Shown here one piece after another: positions 54,899 through 62,210 of a stretch of 64,000 nucleotides of DNA. Source of the DNA: an uncultured Mollicutes bacterium (GTDB lineage: Bacteria > Bacillota_I > Bacilli_A > Acholeplasmatales > Anaeroplasmataceae). Made by a program: the position numbers and the translations under genes. The notes beneath the pieces were generated by a model. That model did not search any database, was not told the DNA's origin, and saw nothing but the letters and a program-made list of their open reading frames with translations. The DNA is taken from positions 18,387 through 82,386 of the forward strand of contig CAMWKG010000004.1 of NCBI GenBank assembly GCA_947174785.1, written 5' to 3'. Every line of letters starts with the position of its first letter. Position 1 is the first letter of the stretch.

Positions 54899-54928
54899 TT
54901 GACAATAATACAGTTAATACAGTATAAT
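54899..54928 (+). promoter_or_regulatory. Promoter of the GntR-ABC operon with direct-repeat operator
   Basis: TTGACA (54899-54904), an 18-bp spacer and TATAAT (54923-54928). The spacer contains two copies of AATACAGT (54907-54914 and 54916-54923) 9 bp apart. They probably form the operator for the GntR regulator it drives. Confidence 0.75.
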
Positions 54929-54950
54929 AATAGTGAAAGGAGGAAATGAG

Positions 54951-55304
54951 ATGCAAATAAAGATTACAAGTAAGCAATCTATTTATATTGAAGTAGCAGA
55001 AAAAATTGAATCCTTTATTAAATTAGGTGTTTTTAAGGAAAATGAAAAATTGCCTTCTTGTCGTAAGCTAGGATTGGAGCTTGGAGTTAATCCAAATACG
55101 ATTGAACGTGCTTATTCTTTATTAGAGGAGAAAAATATTGTTTATACGATTCCCAAAAAGGGTATTTTTGTTTGCCCGGCAAATCAAGATCACATTTTTT
55201 TAGAGGAAGTAATAAACACTTTGGAGCATTTTAAAGAAATGGGAATTACGAAAGGTGAATTAGAAGAATTGATTTTGAAAATATATGAGGAGGAAAAGCA
55301 ATGA
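54951..55304 (+). CDS. GntR-family regulator, YtrA type
   Basis: A 117-residue protein: the winged helix (about residues 10-75, LPSCRKLGLELGVNPNTIER, then YSLLEEKNIVYTIPKKGIFV) plus a short helical dimerisation tail, the YtrA layout. ATG 54951 follows AAAGGAGG. Stop overlaps the ABC ATPase gene by 4 bases. YtrA proteins repress their own ABC operon and respond to cell-wall antibiotics in Bacillus; the signal here is unknown. Confidence 0.9.
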   Translation: MQIKITSKQSIYIEVAEKIESFIKLGVFKENEKLPSCRKLGLELGVNPNTIERAYSLLEEKNIVYTIPKKGIFVCPANQDHIFLEEVINTLEHFKEMGITKGELEELILKIYEEEKQ

Positions 55305-56179
55305 TTGAAATAAAGAATCTAACACATCGTTTTGGGAATTCTACTGTGTTAGAGCATATTGATTTAACCTTTGAAGAGGGTAAAATTTATGGACTCATTG
55401 GAATTAATGGCGCTGGTAAATCAACATTGATGCGATTAATGTCCAGTGTATATCGAGCTAATTCGGGTTCAATATGGATTGATGGAGAACCCATTGATTC
55501 TAATGCCAAGCTTAAGGAGCTAGTCTTCTTTTTGCCAGATGATCCGTATTATAGTTTTAATGCAACACCATATTCTTTAAGTAAAATGTATGAAATTTTT
55601 TATCCGAATTTTGATATGAAATTATTTAAAGAATATATAAAAAAATTTGATATAGACTTAAAGGGAAAAATGAATCATTTTTCAAAGGGAATGAGAAGAA
55701 GAGTTTTCTTGACACTTGCGATAGCTTGTCAGGTAAAGTACTTGTTTTTAGATGAGGCCTTTGATGGGTTAGACCCTTTAGCCAGAATTGAATTTAATCA
55801 TTTTTTATTAGATGCTTTTGAGTCTCATACTATGACAGTAATTATTTCATCTCATTCCTTAAAGGATTTAGAAGAGATTATTGATGGGTATGTTATATTA
55901 GATCATCAAAAGGTATTAGCTTCAGGAAAAATGATGGAAAACTTCGAGCAATATGTTAAATATCAAATGGCTTATACAAGTCCAATCACAGAAGAACTAT
56001 TTAAACCACTTCATCCTACAGAGTTAAAGATTGTTGGAAAAATCGTACAGATTGTTGTGAGAAGAGACGAAGAAATTATAAAAGAACTAGAGGCAACAAA
56101 TCCTGTTATGATTGAGGAGCTTGAAATGGACTTCAATGATTATTTTACAAATATTGTTTCAGAGGGAGGGAATAAGTGA
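55301..56179 (+). CDS. ABC transporter ATP-binding protein
   Basis: A 292-residue ATPase. Walker A GINGAGKSTLMRLM is at about residues 34-47, the signature is the export-type FSKGMRRR instead of LSGGQ, Walker B is YLFLDEAFDGLDP and the switch His is in IISSHSLKDLE. A C-terminal extension of about 80 residues follows. Coupled to the regulator upstream and permease downstream (TGATG). Confidence 0.93.
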   Translation: MIEIKNLTHRFGNSTVLEHIDLTFEEGKIYGLIGINGAGKSTLMRLMSSVYRANSGSIWIDGEPIDSNAKLKELVFFLPDDPYYSFNATPYSLSKMYEIFYPNFDMKLFKEYIKKFDIDLKGKMNHFSKGMRRRVFLTLAIACQVKYLFLDEAFDGLDPLARIEFNHFLLDAFESHTMTVIISSHSLKDLEEIIDGYVILDHQKVLASGKMMENFEQYVKYQMAYTSPITEELFKPLHPTELKIVGKIVQIVVRRDEEIIKELEATNPVMIEELEMDFNDYFTNIVSEGGNK

Positions 56180-57204
56180 TGAAAAAGGTTTTTATATTTG
56201 AAATAAAGAGACTTCTAATCCCTCTAGCAGTTTATCTTGGAATTATGATAATTCTTGGATTTGCGATTATGTTAACGTGGTATGATTTGGATTGGAGAAA
56301 TTTTACAACCTTATTTGGGCTCTTTATGTTATTCTTAATTGTTGGAATTATCTATATAGTATTTTCTTACAATAAAAAAAGAATTAGTGCTGATATGACC
56401 TATTCCTTACCAGTCACGAAGCGGGAATTGTTTATAGGAAAATATTTAGCTTCCTTAGCAGCATTAGCAGTTATGGCATTTCTTTATTTGCTGATTTGCT
56501 ATATTATTATTGGATTAGCTGATTTGAGTGGATTATTTGAATTCAGTGAATCCTATCAAAGTGTTGGAGAACAGATAGGCAATTTTACTGTGGGATGGCT
56601 TATCCATTTGGTAATCACTATTCCGCTTTTCAATTTCTTATTACTATTTTACTATAAAGCAAATACTATCCTTGACGGAATAGTATTTGTCCTTCTTGGA
56701 TTATTCATAGTATTTCTGATGGGCCAAATTTTTATTGAATTGACACATTCGTATATAGTTGTTTTTCCTTTGATTATGTATGTCGAGGCTCCAAAATATT
56801 TTTTACCTGGTCCATATTTTGGTCAAATCCATAATGGCTTATATGGAGAAGAGTTTACGTTATTTGTTACGCTATTTTTAATTTACACGATATTAGGATA
56901 TCTTATCATTATTTATTTGATTTGGTTTTCTAAAAAAGATTGTTCTATTCGAACACAAGGAATATGTAATGGTATTTTCGGATATAGAGTATTTTTACCT
57001 TTACTCGGGGCCCTTATACCAATCGCATCTGTTTTAGGAAGTGGCTTTGATGCAATATGGTTTGTCTTAGTTGCTGTGGGATTGTTTATAGGATATTGCA
57101 TTTATCATAGAAGTATAAAATTTAACAAAGAGAGCTATATTATTTTTGCTTCAACCTTAGGATTTGATTTCATTTTTGTAATCCTATGGATAGCTAGCTT
57201 ATAG
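56179..57204 (+). CDS. ABC transporter permease
   Basis: A 341-residue membrane protein with about eight hydrophobic helices and no soluble domain of note. It starts KKVFIFEIKRLLIPLAVYL, the usual amphipathic entry helix of ABC-2-type permeases; a conserved-type stretch is YSLPVTKRELFIGKYLASL after helix 2. ATG 56179 overlaps the ATPase stop; GTG 56176 is also open. Confidence 0.85.
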   Translation: MKKVFIFEIKRLLIPLAVYLGIMIILGFAIMLTWYDLDWRNFTTLFGLFMLFLIVGIIYIVFSYNKKRISADMTYSLPVTKRELFIGKYLASLAALAVMAFLYLLICYIIIGLADLSGLFEFSESYQSVGEQIGNFTVGWLIHLVITIPLFNFLLLFYYKANTILDGIVFVLLGLFIVFLMGQIFIELTHSYIVVFPLIMYVEAPKYFLPGPYFGQIHNGLYGEEFTLFVTLFLIYTILGYLIIIYLIWFSKKDCSIRTQGICNGIFGYRVFLPLLGALIPIASVLGSGFDAIWFVLVAVGLFIGYCIYHRSIKFNKESYIIFASTLGFDFIFVILWIASL

Positions 57205-57218
57205 AAGAAGTAAAATAA

Positions 57219-57244
57219 AAAAGGAACCTCGCAAGGTTCCTTTT
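57219..57244. terminator. Bidirectional terminator between the ABC operon and rpsD
   Basis: AAAAGGAACCT-CGCA-AGGTTCCTTTT, perfect 11-bp stem, A-rich on the left and T-rich on the right. Confidence 0.93.
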
Positions 57245-57253
57245 CTTTTTGTC

Positions 57254-57850
57254 TTATCTGTTGTAGAATTCGACAATAAGTTGTTCATTGATTTCTGGTA
57301 AGAATTCATCTCTTTCAGGGATTCTCACTAGAGTACCAACATTGTTATCATCAAATGAAAGATATTCAGCACGTGCTAATTTAGCTTCTAAAGCTGCTTT
57401 AACAATAACTAAATCCTTTGATGCTTCCTTCATTGCGATAGTTTGACCAACCTTTACACGGTAAGAAGGAATGTCTACCTTCTTGCCATCAACAACAACA
57501 TGACCATGATTTACTAACTGACGAGCTTGTGCTCTTGTGCTAGCGAAGCCTAAACGATAAACTAGGTTATCTAGACGAACTTCTAATAACTTTAAGAAGT
57601 TAACACCTGTTTTACCAGCCATCTTAGAAGCTTCATTGAAAGTCTTTCTGAATTGTTTTTCAGAAACACCATAAGTAAATCTTACCTTTTGCTTTTCAGC
57701 CATCTGTGTTGCATATTCGCTAAGCTTCTTACGCTTAGCACCATGCTGTCCTGGAGCATACTTTCTTCTAGCTAGTTCTTTACCTGTTTCGCTAACAGAA
57801 TAGCCTAGACGACGAGATACCTTCCAGGTAGAGCCTGTAAATTTTGACAT
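57254..57850 (-). CDS. rpsD: 30S ribosomal protein S4
   Basis: Primary 16S rRNA binder, 198 residues. It starts [18 protein letters not shown], then [20 protein letters not shown], and the S4 RNA-binding domain [20 protein letters not shown] (about residues 91-110). No zinc-binding Cys cluster at the N-terminus (C- form). SD TAGGAGG. Monocistronic, with its own promoter and structured leader. Confidence 0.98.
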   Translation of the reverse strand: MSKFTGSTWKVSRRLGYSVSETGKELARRKYAPGQHGAKRKKLSEYATQMAEKQKVRFTYGVSEKQFRKTFNEASKMAGKTGVNFLKLLEVRLDNLVYRLGFASTRAQARQLVNHGHVVVDGKKVDIPSYRVKVGQTIAMKEASKDLVIVKAALEAKLARAEYLSFDDNNVGTLVRIPERDEFLPEINEQLIVEFYNR

Positions 57851-58019
57851 ATCTTTGTCCTCCTAAATATATTTGATTTGGGAGTAAAATTGTTTTGTCC
57901 TCTGTTATAGGATATCTTAAATTATACGTTCACCATGAAGCAGCGAAGATTACTAGTAATGCCATATAGGCTTTAAGATATGAACTACAGCAGGATTGAC
58001 AGCTGCTTTTTACCCACGC
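57851..58019 (-). promoter_or_regulatory. Structured rpsD leader, candidate S4 autoregulatory element
   Basis: About 170 nt lie between the rpsD promoter and start, unusually long here. On the minus strand ATATCTTAAA and TTTAAGATAT pair over a long range, and near the 5' end AGCAGC...GCTGCT-type sequences can form a hairpin. In Bacillus S4 represses its own translation through such a leader; this one is inferred to do the same. Confidence 0.6.
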
Positions 58020-58025
58020 TTTGGT

Positions 58026-58055
58026 ATTATACCATAAAAAGGAAAGAGAAGTCAA
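58026..58055 (-). promoter_or_regulatory. Promoter of rpsD
   Basis: On the minus strand TTGACT (58055-58050), 18 bp, TATAAT (58031-58026). Confidence 0.8.
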
Positions 58056-58081
58056 ATGTTTTATGCCAATATTTTTGTGCT

Positions 58082-58381
58082 TCAAAATAGAAAAAGAACA
58101 AAAATCATGAAATGTAAAACAAATCGTATAAATTGATGAATCCAATGTATTTTGCCCTGCCGTATCCCATTGCTTAATGAGAAAAGTTGAAATGCCATTA
58201 GAGGCATAAGTAGGGTGTAAAAAGTACTCATGTTAAAAAAGAATAAGATGATGTGGATAAAGGAGAGTATTTCACATAATATAAGAAACAACTTAGTAAA
58301 GATCTTTGTGTTTTTGTGAAAAAGAGGAAGAAGCATAACTATATTATAGAGTATAAGTAATATACTACTCGCAAGCTTCAT
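58082..58381 (-). CDS. Small membrane protein downstream of merR
   Basis: A 99-residue protein with about four hydrophobic segments, very rich in Leu, Phe and Ile; no family recognised. The start lies inside the end of the MerR gene (17-base overlap), which suggests translational coupling, but the SD is weak. It ends just before the rpsD promoter. If real, it is the likely regulated partner of MerR. Confidence 0.58.
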   Translation of the reverse strand: MKLASSILLILYNIVMLLPLFHKNTKIFTKLFLILCEILSFIHIILFFFNMSTFYTLLMPLMAFQLFSLSNGIRQGKIHWIHQFIRFVLHFMIFVLFLF

Positions 58382-58739
58382 AGTATTGGTTTACTTTCTT
58401 TTTCATTTTTTCAAGCATTTGTCTTGATTCTATTAGCAGCGTTTCTTGTTGTTTTATTTTCTTTAATGTTTCTTCTAATATATCTAAAATTTGATCTAAT
58501 TCCTTTTTTTCTAATTGATTAGGTTCTCTGTCTGGCAATGAGAATATTTTTAATAAATCTTTTAAACTTAAGCCTGCGGCTTGAAACTTTCTAATCGCTA
58601 GAAGTTGTTCTTGTATTACATAAGTGTAATTCTTGTAATACCCGGCTTTCTGGGGATGAATAAGTCCTAATTGCTCATAATACCTGATAGCTGAAATGGA
58701 GATTCCAGTGTTTTTGGATAAATCCTTTATTTGCATCAT
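58365..58739 (-). CDS. MerR-family transcriptional regulator
   Basis: A 124-residue protein with the MerR winged helix-turn-helix (IKDLSKNTGISISAIRYYEQ, then LGLIHPQKAGYYKNYTY, residues 3-40), a second helical part with LAIRKFQAAGLSLKDLLKIF, and a long coiled-coil dimer helix (about 75-118). The C-terminus has no obvious metal Cys set. The promoter upstream has the MerR-type 19-bp spacer. Confidence 0.9.
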   Translation of the reverse strand: MMQIKDLSKNTGISISAIRYYEQLGLIHPQKAGYYKNYTYVIQEQLLAIRKFQAAGLSLKDLLKIFSLPDREPNQLEKKELDQILDILEETLKKIKQQETLLIESRQMLEKMKKKVNQYYEACE

Positions 58740-58755
58740 ATTTCACCTCACCTTC

Positions 58756-58786
58756 AGTATAAACTATAAACCATACTTTATAGCAA
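58756..58786 (-). promoter_or_regulatory. MerR-type promoter with 19-bp spacer and palindrome
   Basis: On the minus strand TTGCTA (58786-58781), exactly 19 bp, TATACT (58761-58756). A perfect 7-6-7 inverted repeat CTATAAA-N6-TTTATAG (58764-58783) fills the spacer. MerR regulators activate such over-long promoters by bending the spacer. Confidence 0.78.
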
Positions 58787-58795
58787 GTAGTATTT

Positions 58796-59251
58796 TTATA
58801 ATTTTTCTAATTGCATAGATATAATACTAGCGATGCTCTCTAAATGTTTCTGATCCTCTTTAGTGAATCGATTTAAAATGGGTGAATCTATATCTAGGAT
58901 TGCATAAAGTTCGTTGTGAACTAAAATAGGTATACAGATTTCACTGTTAGAGGCACTATCACAAGCGATATGTCCTTTGAATTCATGAACATTTGGAACA
59001 AGTATCGTTTTTAAAGTAGAAGCACAAGCTCCACATACTCCCTTAGACAAAGGAATGATTGTACAAGCAACCTTGCCTTGAAATGGTCCAAGAAAAAGAG
59101 CATTATTTTTATTCATATAAAAACCAACCCAGTTTATTTGTTCTAAATGCTCAAAAAGTAGAGCGCTAGTATTAGATAAGATTGTTATATCGTAAGTATT
59201 ATCTTCGATTAATGCGGGTAATACTTGTAGGATTTCTTCATAGTTTGTCAT
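58796..59251 (-). CDS. Free methionine-(R)-sulfoxide reductase (GAF domain)
   Basis: A 151-residue single GAF domain. It has NWVGFYMNKNNALFLGPFQG (about residues 39-58) and the redox cysteines in KVACTIIP, GVCGACAST and HIACDSASNSEICIP, as in fRMsr enzymes. It reduces free methionine-R-sulfoxide as part of oxidative repair. SD GGAGGAAGG; a TATAAT lies at 59280-59275 on the minus strand. Confidence 0.92.
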   Translation of the reverse strand: MTNYEEILQVLPALIEDNTYDITILSNTSALLFEHLEQINWVGFYMNKNNALFLGPFQGKVACTIIPLSKGVCGACASTLKTILVPNVHEFKGHIACDSASNSEICIPILVHNELYAILDIDSPILNRFTKEDQKHLESIASIISMQLEKL

Positions 59252-59349
59252 AGTTCCTTCCTCCGTATAGCTTCATTATACTATGAATTCCGTTAGTTTT
59301 CCATTGAAAAAGTTTGAGTTTTTGGTATAATTTTAGGCGAGGTGTTAAT

Positions 59350-60588
59350 ATGCTTTACAATCAGATTTTAGTTCGCTTTGGCGATTTAACTCTTAAAGGA
59401 AAAAATCAAAAGGAATTTTTAAGAAAGCTTTATGAGCTTATGGCTCTAAAAATGAAAGGTTTAAATGTTGAAATTGAGAATACACATGATCGTATTTATA
59501 TTCATTTGAATGATGTACCAGCTGAAGAGGTTGTAAAGCGTTTAGAGTATGTTTCTGGAATTTCTTCTTATTCCTTTGTTGTAAAGTGTAGTAATGACTT
59601 AAAGGATATTAAAACAACTGCCTTAGAACTAATGAAGGAAATAGCTAATAAGGATATTACTTTTAAAGTAGAAACAAGAAGAGCAAATAAAAATTATCCT
59701 CTTCATTCTATGGAAGTAACCAAACAGATTGCAGGTTATGTACTTGCCAATCATAAGCTTCTTCATGTTGATGTACATCATCCAGAAGTTACATTACATT
59801 TAGAGTTAAAGGGAAATTCTTGTTATCTTTATAATACAGAGGTTAGAGCTATGGGGGGATATCCTGTTGGAGTTGCAGGGAAAGGTCTTTTGATGCTTTC
59901 TGGTGGTATTGATTCTCCTGTTGCAGGATACCTTGCAATGAAGCAAGGAGTAGAGGTAGAGTGTATTCATTTTGAATCTACACCGCTGACTTCAATCGAA
60001 TCTGCACAGAAAGTGATTGATCTTGTGAAAATTATGGCACGCTATGCTCCAAAGAATAAAATTAATTTACATATGGTCCCTTTTAAAGAACTACATATGG
60101 CTTTACTTGATAATGTTCCTGAGTCCTATAATATTACTATAATGCGTAGAATGATGTATAGAATTGCAAGTAAGCTTGCAGAAAAGAAGGACTGCCTTTG
60201 TATAATTAATGGGGAATCTGTAGGACAGGTTGCAAGCCAAACGTTAAGAAGTATGAATACTATTAACTCAGTCACAAGTATTCCAGTGCTTCGTCCTCTA
60301 TGTACTTATGATAAGCTAGATATTATTGCAATTTCTAAAAAAATGGAATGCTATGATATTTCAATTAAGCCCTTTGAGGACTGTTGTACAGTATATGTTC
60401 CTAAGGCTCCCGCAACAGCTCCTAGAATAGAAAAGTGTGAAACCTTTGAAAAAGCATTTGATTATGAGAAGCTAGTCAATGAAGCTGTTGAGCATACGAA
60501 TAGTATAACAATAGATGTAGACAGTGATATAGATTTATCCTTGCTAGGCTTAGAAGTGAGAGAGGTTGTAGCTGAATTAAAAAAATAA
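59350..60588 (+). CDS. thiI: tRNA 4-thiouridine sulfurtransferase ThiI
   Basis: Makes s4U in tRNA and donates sulfur for thiamine. It has 412 residues: an N-terminal ferredoxin-like and THUMP domain (about 1-165), then the PP-loop LLMLSGGIDSPVAGYLAMKQ (about 177-196), with AMKQGVEVECIHFES and VASQTLRSMNTIN. No rhodanese domain. The cysteine desulfurase gene that often precedes thiI is absent. ATG 59350 follows GCGAGGTG; the longer frame overlaps a TTGAAA-N16-TATAAT promoter. Confidence 0.95.
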   Translation: MLYNQILVRFGDLTLKGKNQKEFLRKLYELMALKMKGLNVEIENTHDRIYIHLNDVPAEEVVKRLEYVSGISSYSFVVKCSNDLKDIKTTALELMKEIANKDITFKVETRRANKNYPLHSMEVTKQIAGYVLANHKLLHVDVHHPEVTLHLELKGNSCYLYNTEVRAMGGYPVGVAGKGLLMLSGGIDSPVAGYLAMKQGVEVECIHFESTPLTSIESAQKVIDLVKIMARYAPKNKINLHMVPFKELHMALLDNVPESYNITIMRRMMYRIASKLAEKKDCLCIINGESVGQVASQTLRSMNTINSVTSIPVLRPLCTYDKLDIIAISKKMECYDISIKPFEDCCTVYVPKAPATAPRIEKCETFEKAFDYEKLVNEAVEHTNSITIDVDSDIDLSLLGLEVREVVAELKK

Positions 60589-60596
60589 ATAAACTT

Positions 60597-60626
60597 GTAT
60601 AATTTTGTCTACCTGCGGCAAAAATA
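60597..60626 (+). promoter_or_regulatory. Forespore (sigma-F/sigma-G) promoter of the SASP gene
   Basis: GTATA (60597-60601), 15 bp, then GGCAAAAATA (60617-60626), which matches the sigma-F -10 consensus GGnnAnAMTR at every fixed position. It is followed after 22 bases by the SASP start codon. Confidence 0.7.
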
Positions 60627-60648
60627 ATTACTGCGAGGAGGTGAAATT

Positions 60649-60906
60649 ATGGCAACAAGTAAGAAAAACACAAAGTCTTCTAATACTGCTTCAAAATCCT
60701 CAAAAGAGAATGGTAGAGTTGGTGGTAAAATGACAAAACAAGCTGTTTCACGTGCTAAACAGTCTACAAATACACAAACCTTAAAACAAGAGGTTGCAAA
60801 TGAGTTAGGTATTCAACCTGGCAAAAATGCTACTGCATCTGAAAATGGTAGAGTTGGTGGCAATATGACTAAGAAGTTATATCAAAAAGGTAAGAATAAT
60901 AATTAA
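60649..60906 (+). CDS. Alpha/beta-type small acid-soluble spore protein with duplicated motif
   Basis: An 85-residue protein rich in Lys, Asn, Ser and Thr. LKQEVANELGIQPG (about residues 45-58) matches the SASP region with the germination protease site (E-V-A). The C-terminal ENGRVGGNMTKKLYQ matches the DNA-binding end NG-x-VGG-x-MTK(K/R)L. A second copy, ENGRVGGKMTK, stands near the N-terminus (about 20-30). SASPs coat and protect spore DNA. SD GAGGAGGTGA. Confidence 0.9.
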   Translation: MATSKKNTKSSNTASKSSKENGRVGGKMTKQAVSRAKQSTNTQTLKQEVANELGIQPGKNATASENGRVGGNMTKKLYQKGKNNN

Positions 60907-60916
60907 TTATTATATA

Positions 60917-60948
60917 AAAAAAGGTGGACAAGCTTCCACCTTTTTTGT
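60917..60948 (+). terminator. Terminator after the SASP gene
   Basis: AAAAGGTGGA-CAAGCT-TCCACCTTTT stem-loop followed by TTGTTTG. It may also serve the convergent LacI gene. Confidence 0.9.
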
Positions 60949-60956
60949 TTGTTTGT

Positions 60957-61994
60957 TTATAAAGTTTTTCTTTCTGTCGATTCTCTTGAAATTAAATCTG
61001 TAGATATTGTGATGAATCTAGTAGGGACTTTCCTATTATCTGTTCTATGAATCAGAGTTCTTAATATTTCGGACCCTAAAAAATGTGGATCTAAAGAAAA
61101 AGTGGTTAAAGTTGGAGAAATAGAATAAGCCTCAGCAGAATTATCAAATCCCACAACTAAAGCATCATTTGGGACCTCTTTATTCATATTCTTTAAAGCT
61201 ATGCAAACATTTCTTGCTACAAAGTCATTACAGCATATGAATATTTCAGGAAACTGCTCTAGCTTTGAAATAGCATCTTGGAGAGCCTCGATATCCCCAT
61301 AATTAAAATTGTTTTCAGATAAGGTTATATCCTCAGAAGAAGAGTGAAAAATTCTTAAATTCTTTAAACCTATCAACATACCGGTATATCTTTTTCTAAA
61401 GCTATGGCAATGCTTCTGATCTCCTATAAAAGTATATCGGTTTAGATTATATTTTTTATGCAGGTACTTTACATAGTTCGATATAGATTGTTCATCATTT
61501 GTACATATTATATCATAATTCTTATAGTTATTTTGTGAGGTGTGAGAAAAATCATGAAAACAAATGGGTATATTTAATTTTAAAAGGTTAGTTATAAAAT
61601 CTTTATCAAAACATTCTAAAGCTACTATTCCATCAACGCTAAGCTCTTTAACATAGTCACTAAATTTTGTAAAGGAATTTTTCTTGTGGTTAAATATATA
61701 TTGAAAAAACTCATAGTTTCTTTCAAAACAATAGTTTTCTATGGAGCTAACTAACGAAATATAAAAATTGATATTATTAAGTGGTCTTGCAGATACTAGC
61801 AAAATACGATATTTTTTATCAGAAAATACTAGATTTGCCGAGCTTAAGGATTTGTAATTCAATTCTTGAGCTTTGCTTAATACAAGCTCTCTTGTTTTTT
61901 CTGGCACATATTGACCATTTAAAGCTTTTGAAACTGTATTTCTAGATAGGTTTAATGCTTCAGCTATATCTTTGATTGTAATGGCTTTTTTCAT
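60957..61994 (-). CDS. LacI-family transcriptional regulator
   Basis: A 345-residue repressor. The N-terminal LacI helix-turn-helix and hinge are TIKDIAEALNLSRNTVSKAL (about residues 5-24) followed by YVPEKTRELVLSKAQELNY. A periplasmic-binding-like sugar-sensing domain follows (VVGFDNSAEAYSISPTLTTF near the C-terminus). The ATG at 61994 has an AGGAA SD; the longer open frame to 62069 runs over an operator-like site. Divergent from the lipoprotein gene it may control. Confidence 0.92.
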   Translation of the reverse strand: MKKAITIKDIAEALNLSRNTVSKALNGQYVPEKTRELVLSKAQELNYKSLSSANLVFSDKKYRILLVSARPLNNINFYISLVSSIENYCFERNYEFFQYIFNHKKNSFTKFSDYVKELSVDGIVALECFDKDFITNLLKLNIPICFHDFSHTSQNNYKNYDIICTNDEQSISNYVKYLHKKYNLNRYTFIGDQKHCHSFRKRYTGMLIGLKNLRIFHSSSEDITLSENNFNYGDIEALQDAISKLEQFPEIFICCNDFVARNVCIALKNMNKEVPNDALVVGFDNSAEAYSISPTLTTFSLDPHFLGSEILRTLIHRTDNRKVPTRFITISTDLISRESTERKTL

Positions 61995-62062
61995 AATTAT
62001 TCCTAATACCTCACTATTTTCTTTTATTATACGATATAAAATGCCACAGGTCAAACAAGTTT

Positions 62063-62108
62063 TGTGCATTTGTACATTTTTCGAACAAAAAAATTGTGCA
62101 AATGCACA
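62063..62108. promoter_or_regulatory. Two LacI-type operators between the divergent genes
   Basis: TGTGCA-AA-TGCACA (62095-62108) is a perfect 6-2-6 palindrome. TGTGCA-TT-TGTACA (62063-62076) is a one-mismatch copy. Centres are 32 bp apart, about three helical turns, so two repressor dimers could sit on one face. Confidence 0.7.
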
Positions 62109-62124
62109 TTACCATTTTATAACA

Positions 62125-62177
62125 TTGACTTTACAGGTGACTTTTCTTATAATCTTTTTGTAAGTATAGCGCTTTCA
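62125..62177 (+). promoter_or_regulatory. Promoter of the Cys-repeat lipoprotein gene with cre-like site
   Basis: TTGACT (62125-62130), 17 bp, TATAAT (62148-62153). Just downstream, on the minus strand, TGAAAGCGCTATAC (62177-62164) resembles a CcpA catabolite-response element, where binding would block elongation. Confidence 0.6.
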
Positions 62178-62210
62178 TAGTAAAAAAATCGAATATTTGG
62201 AGGAAATTCT

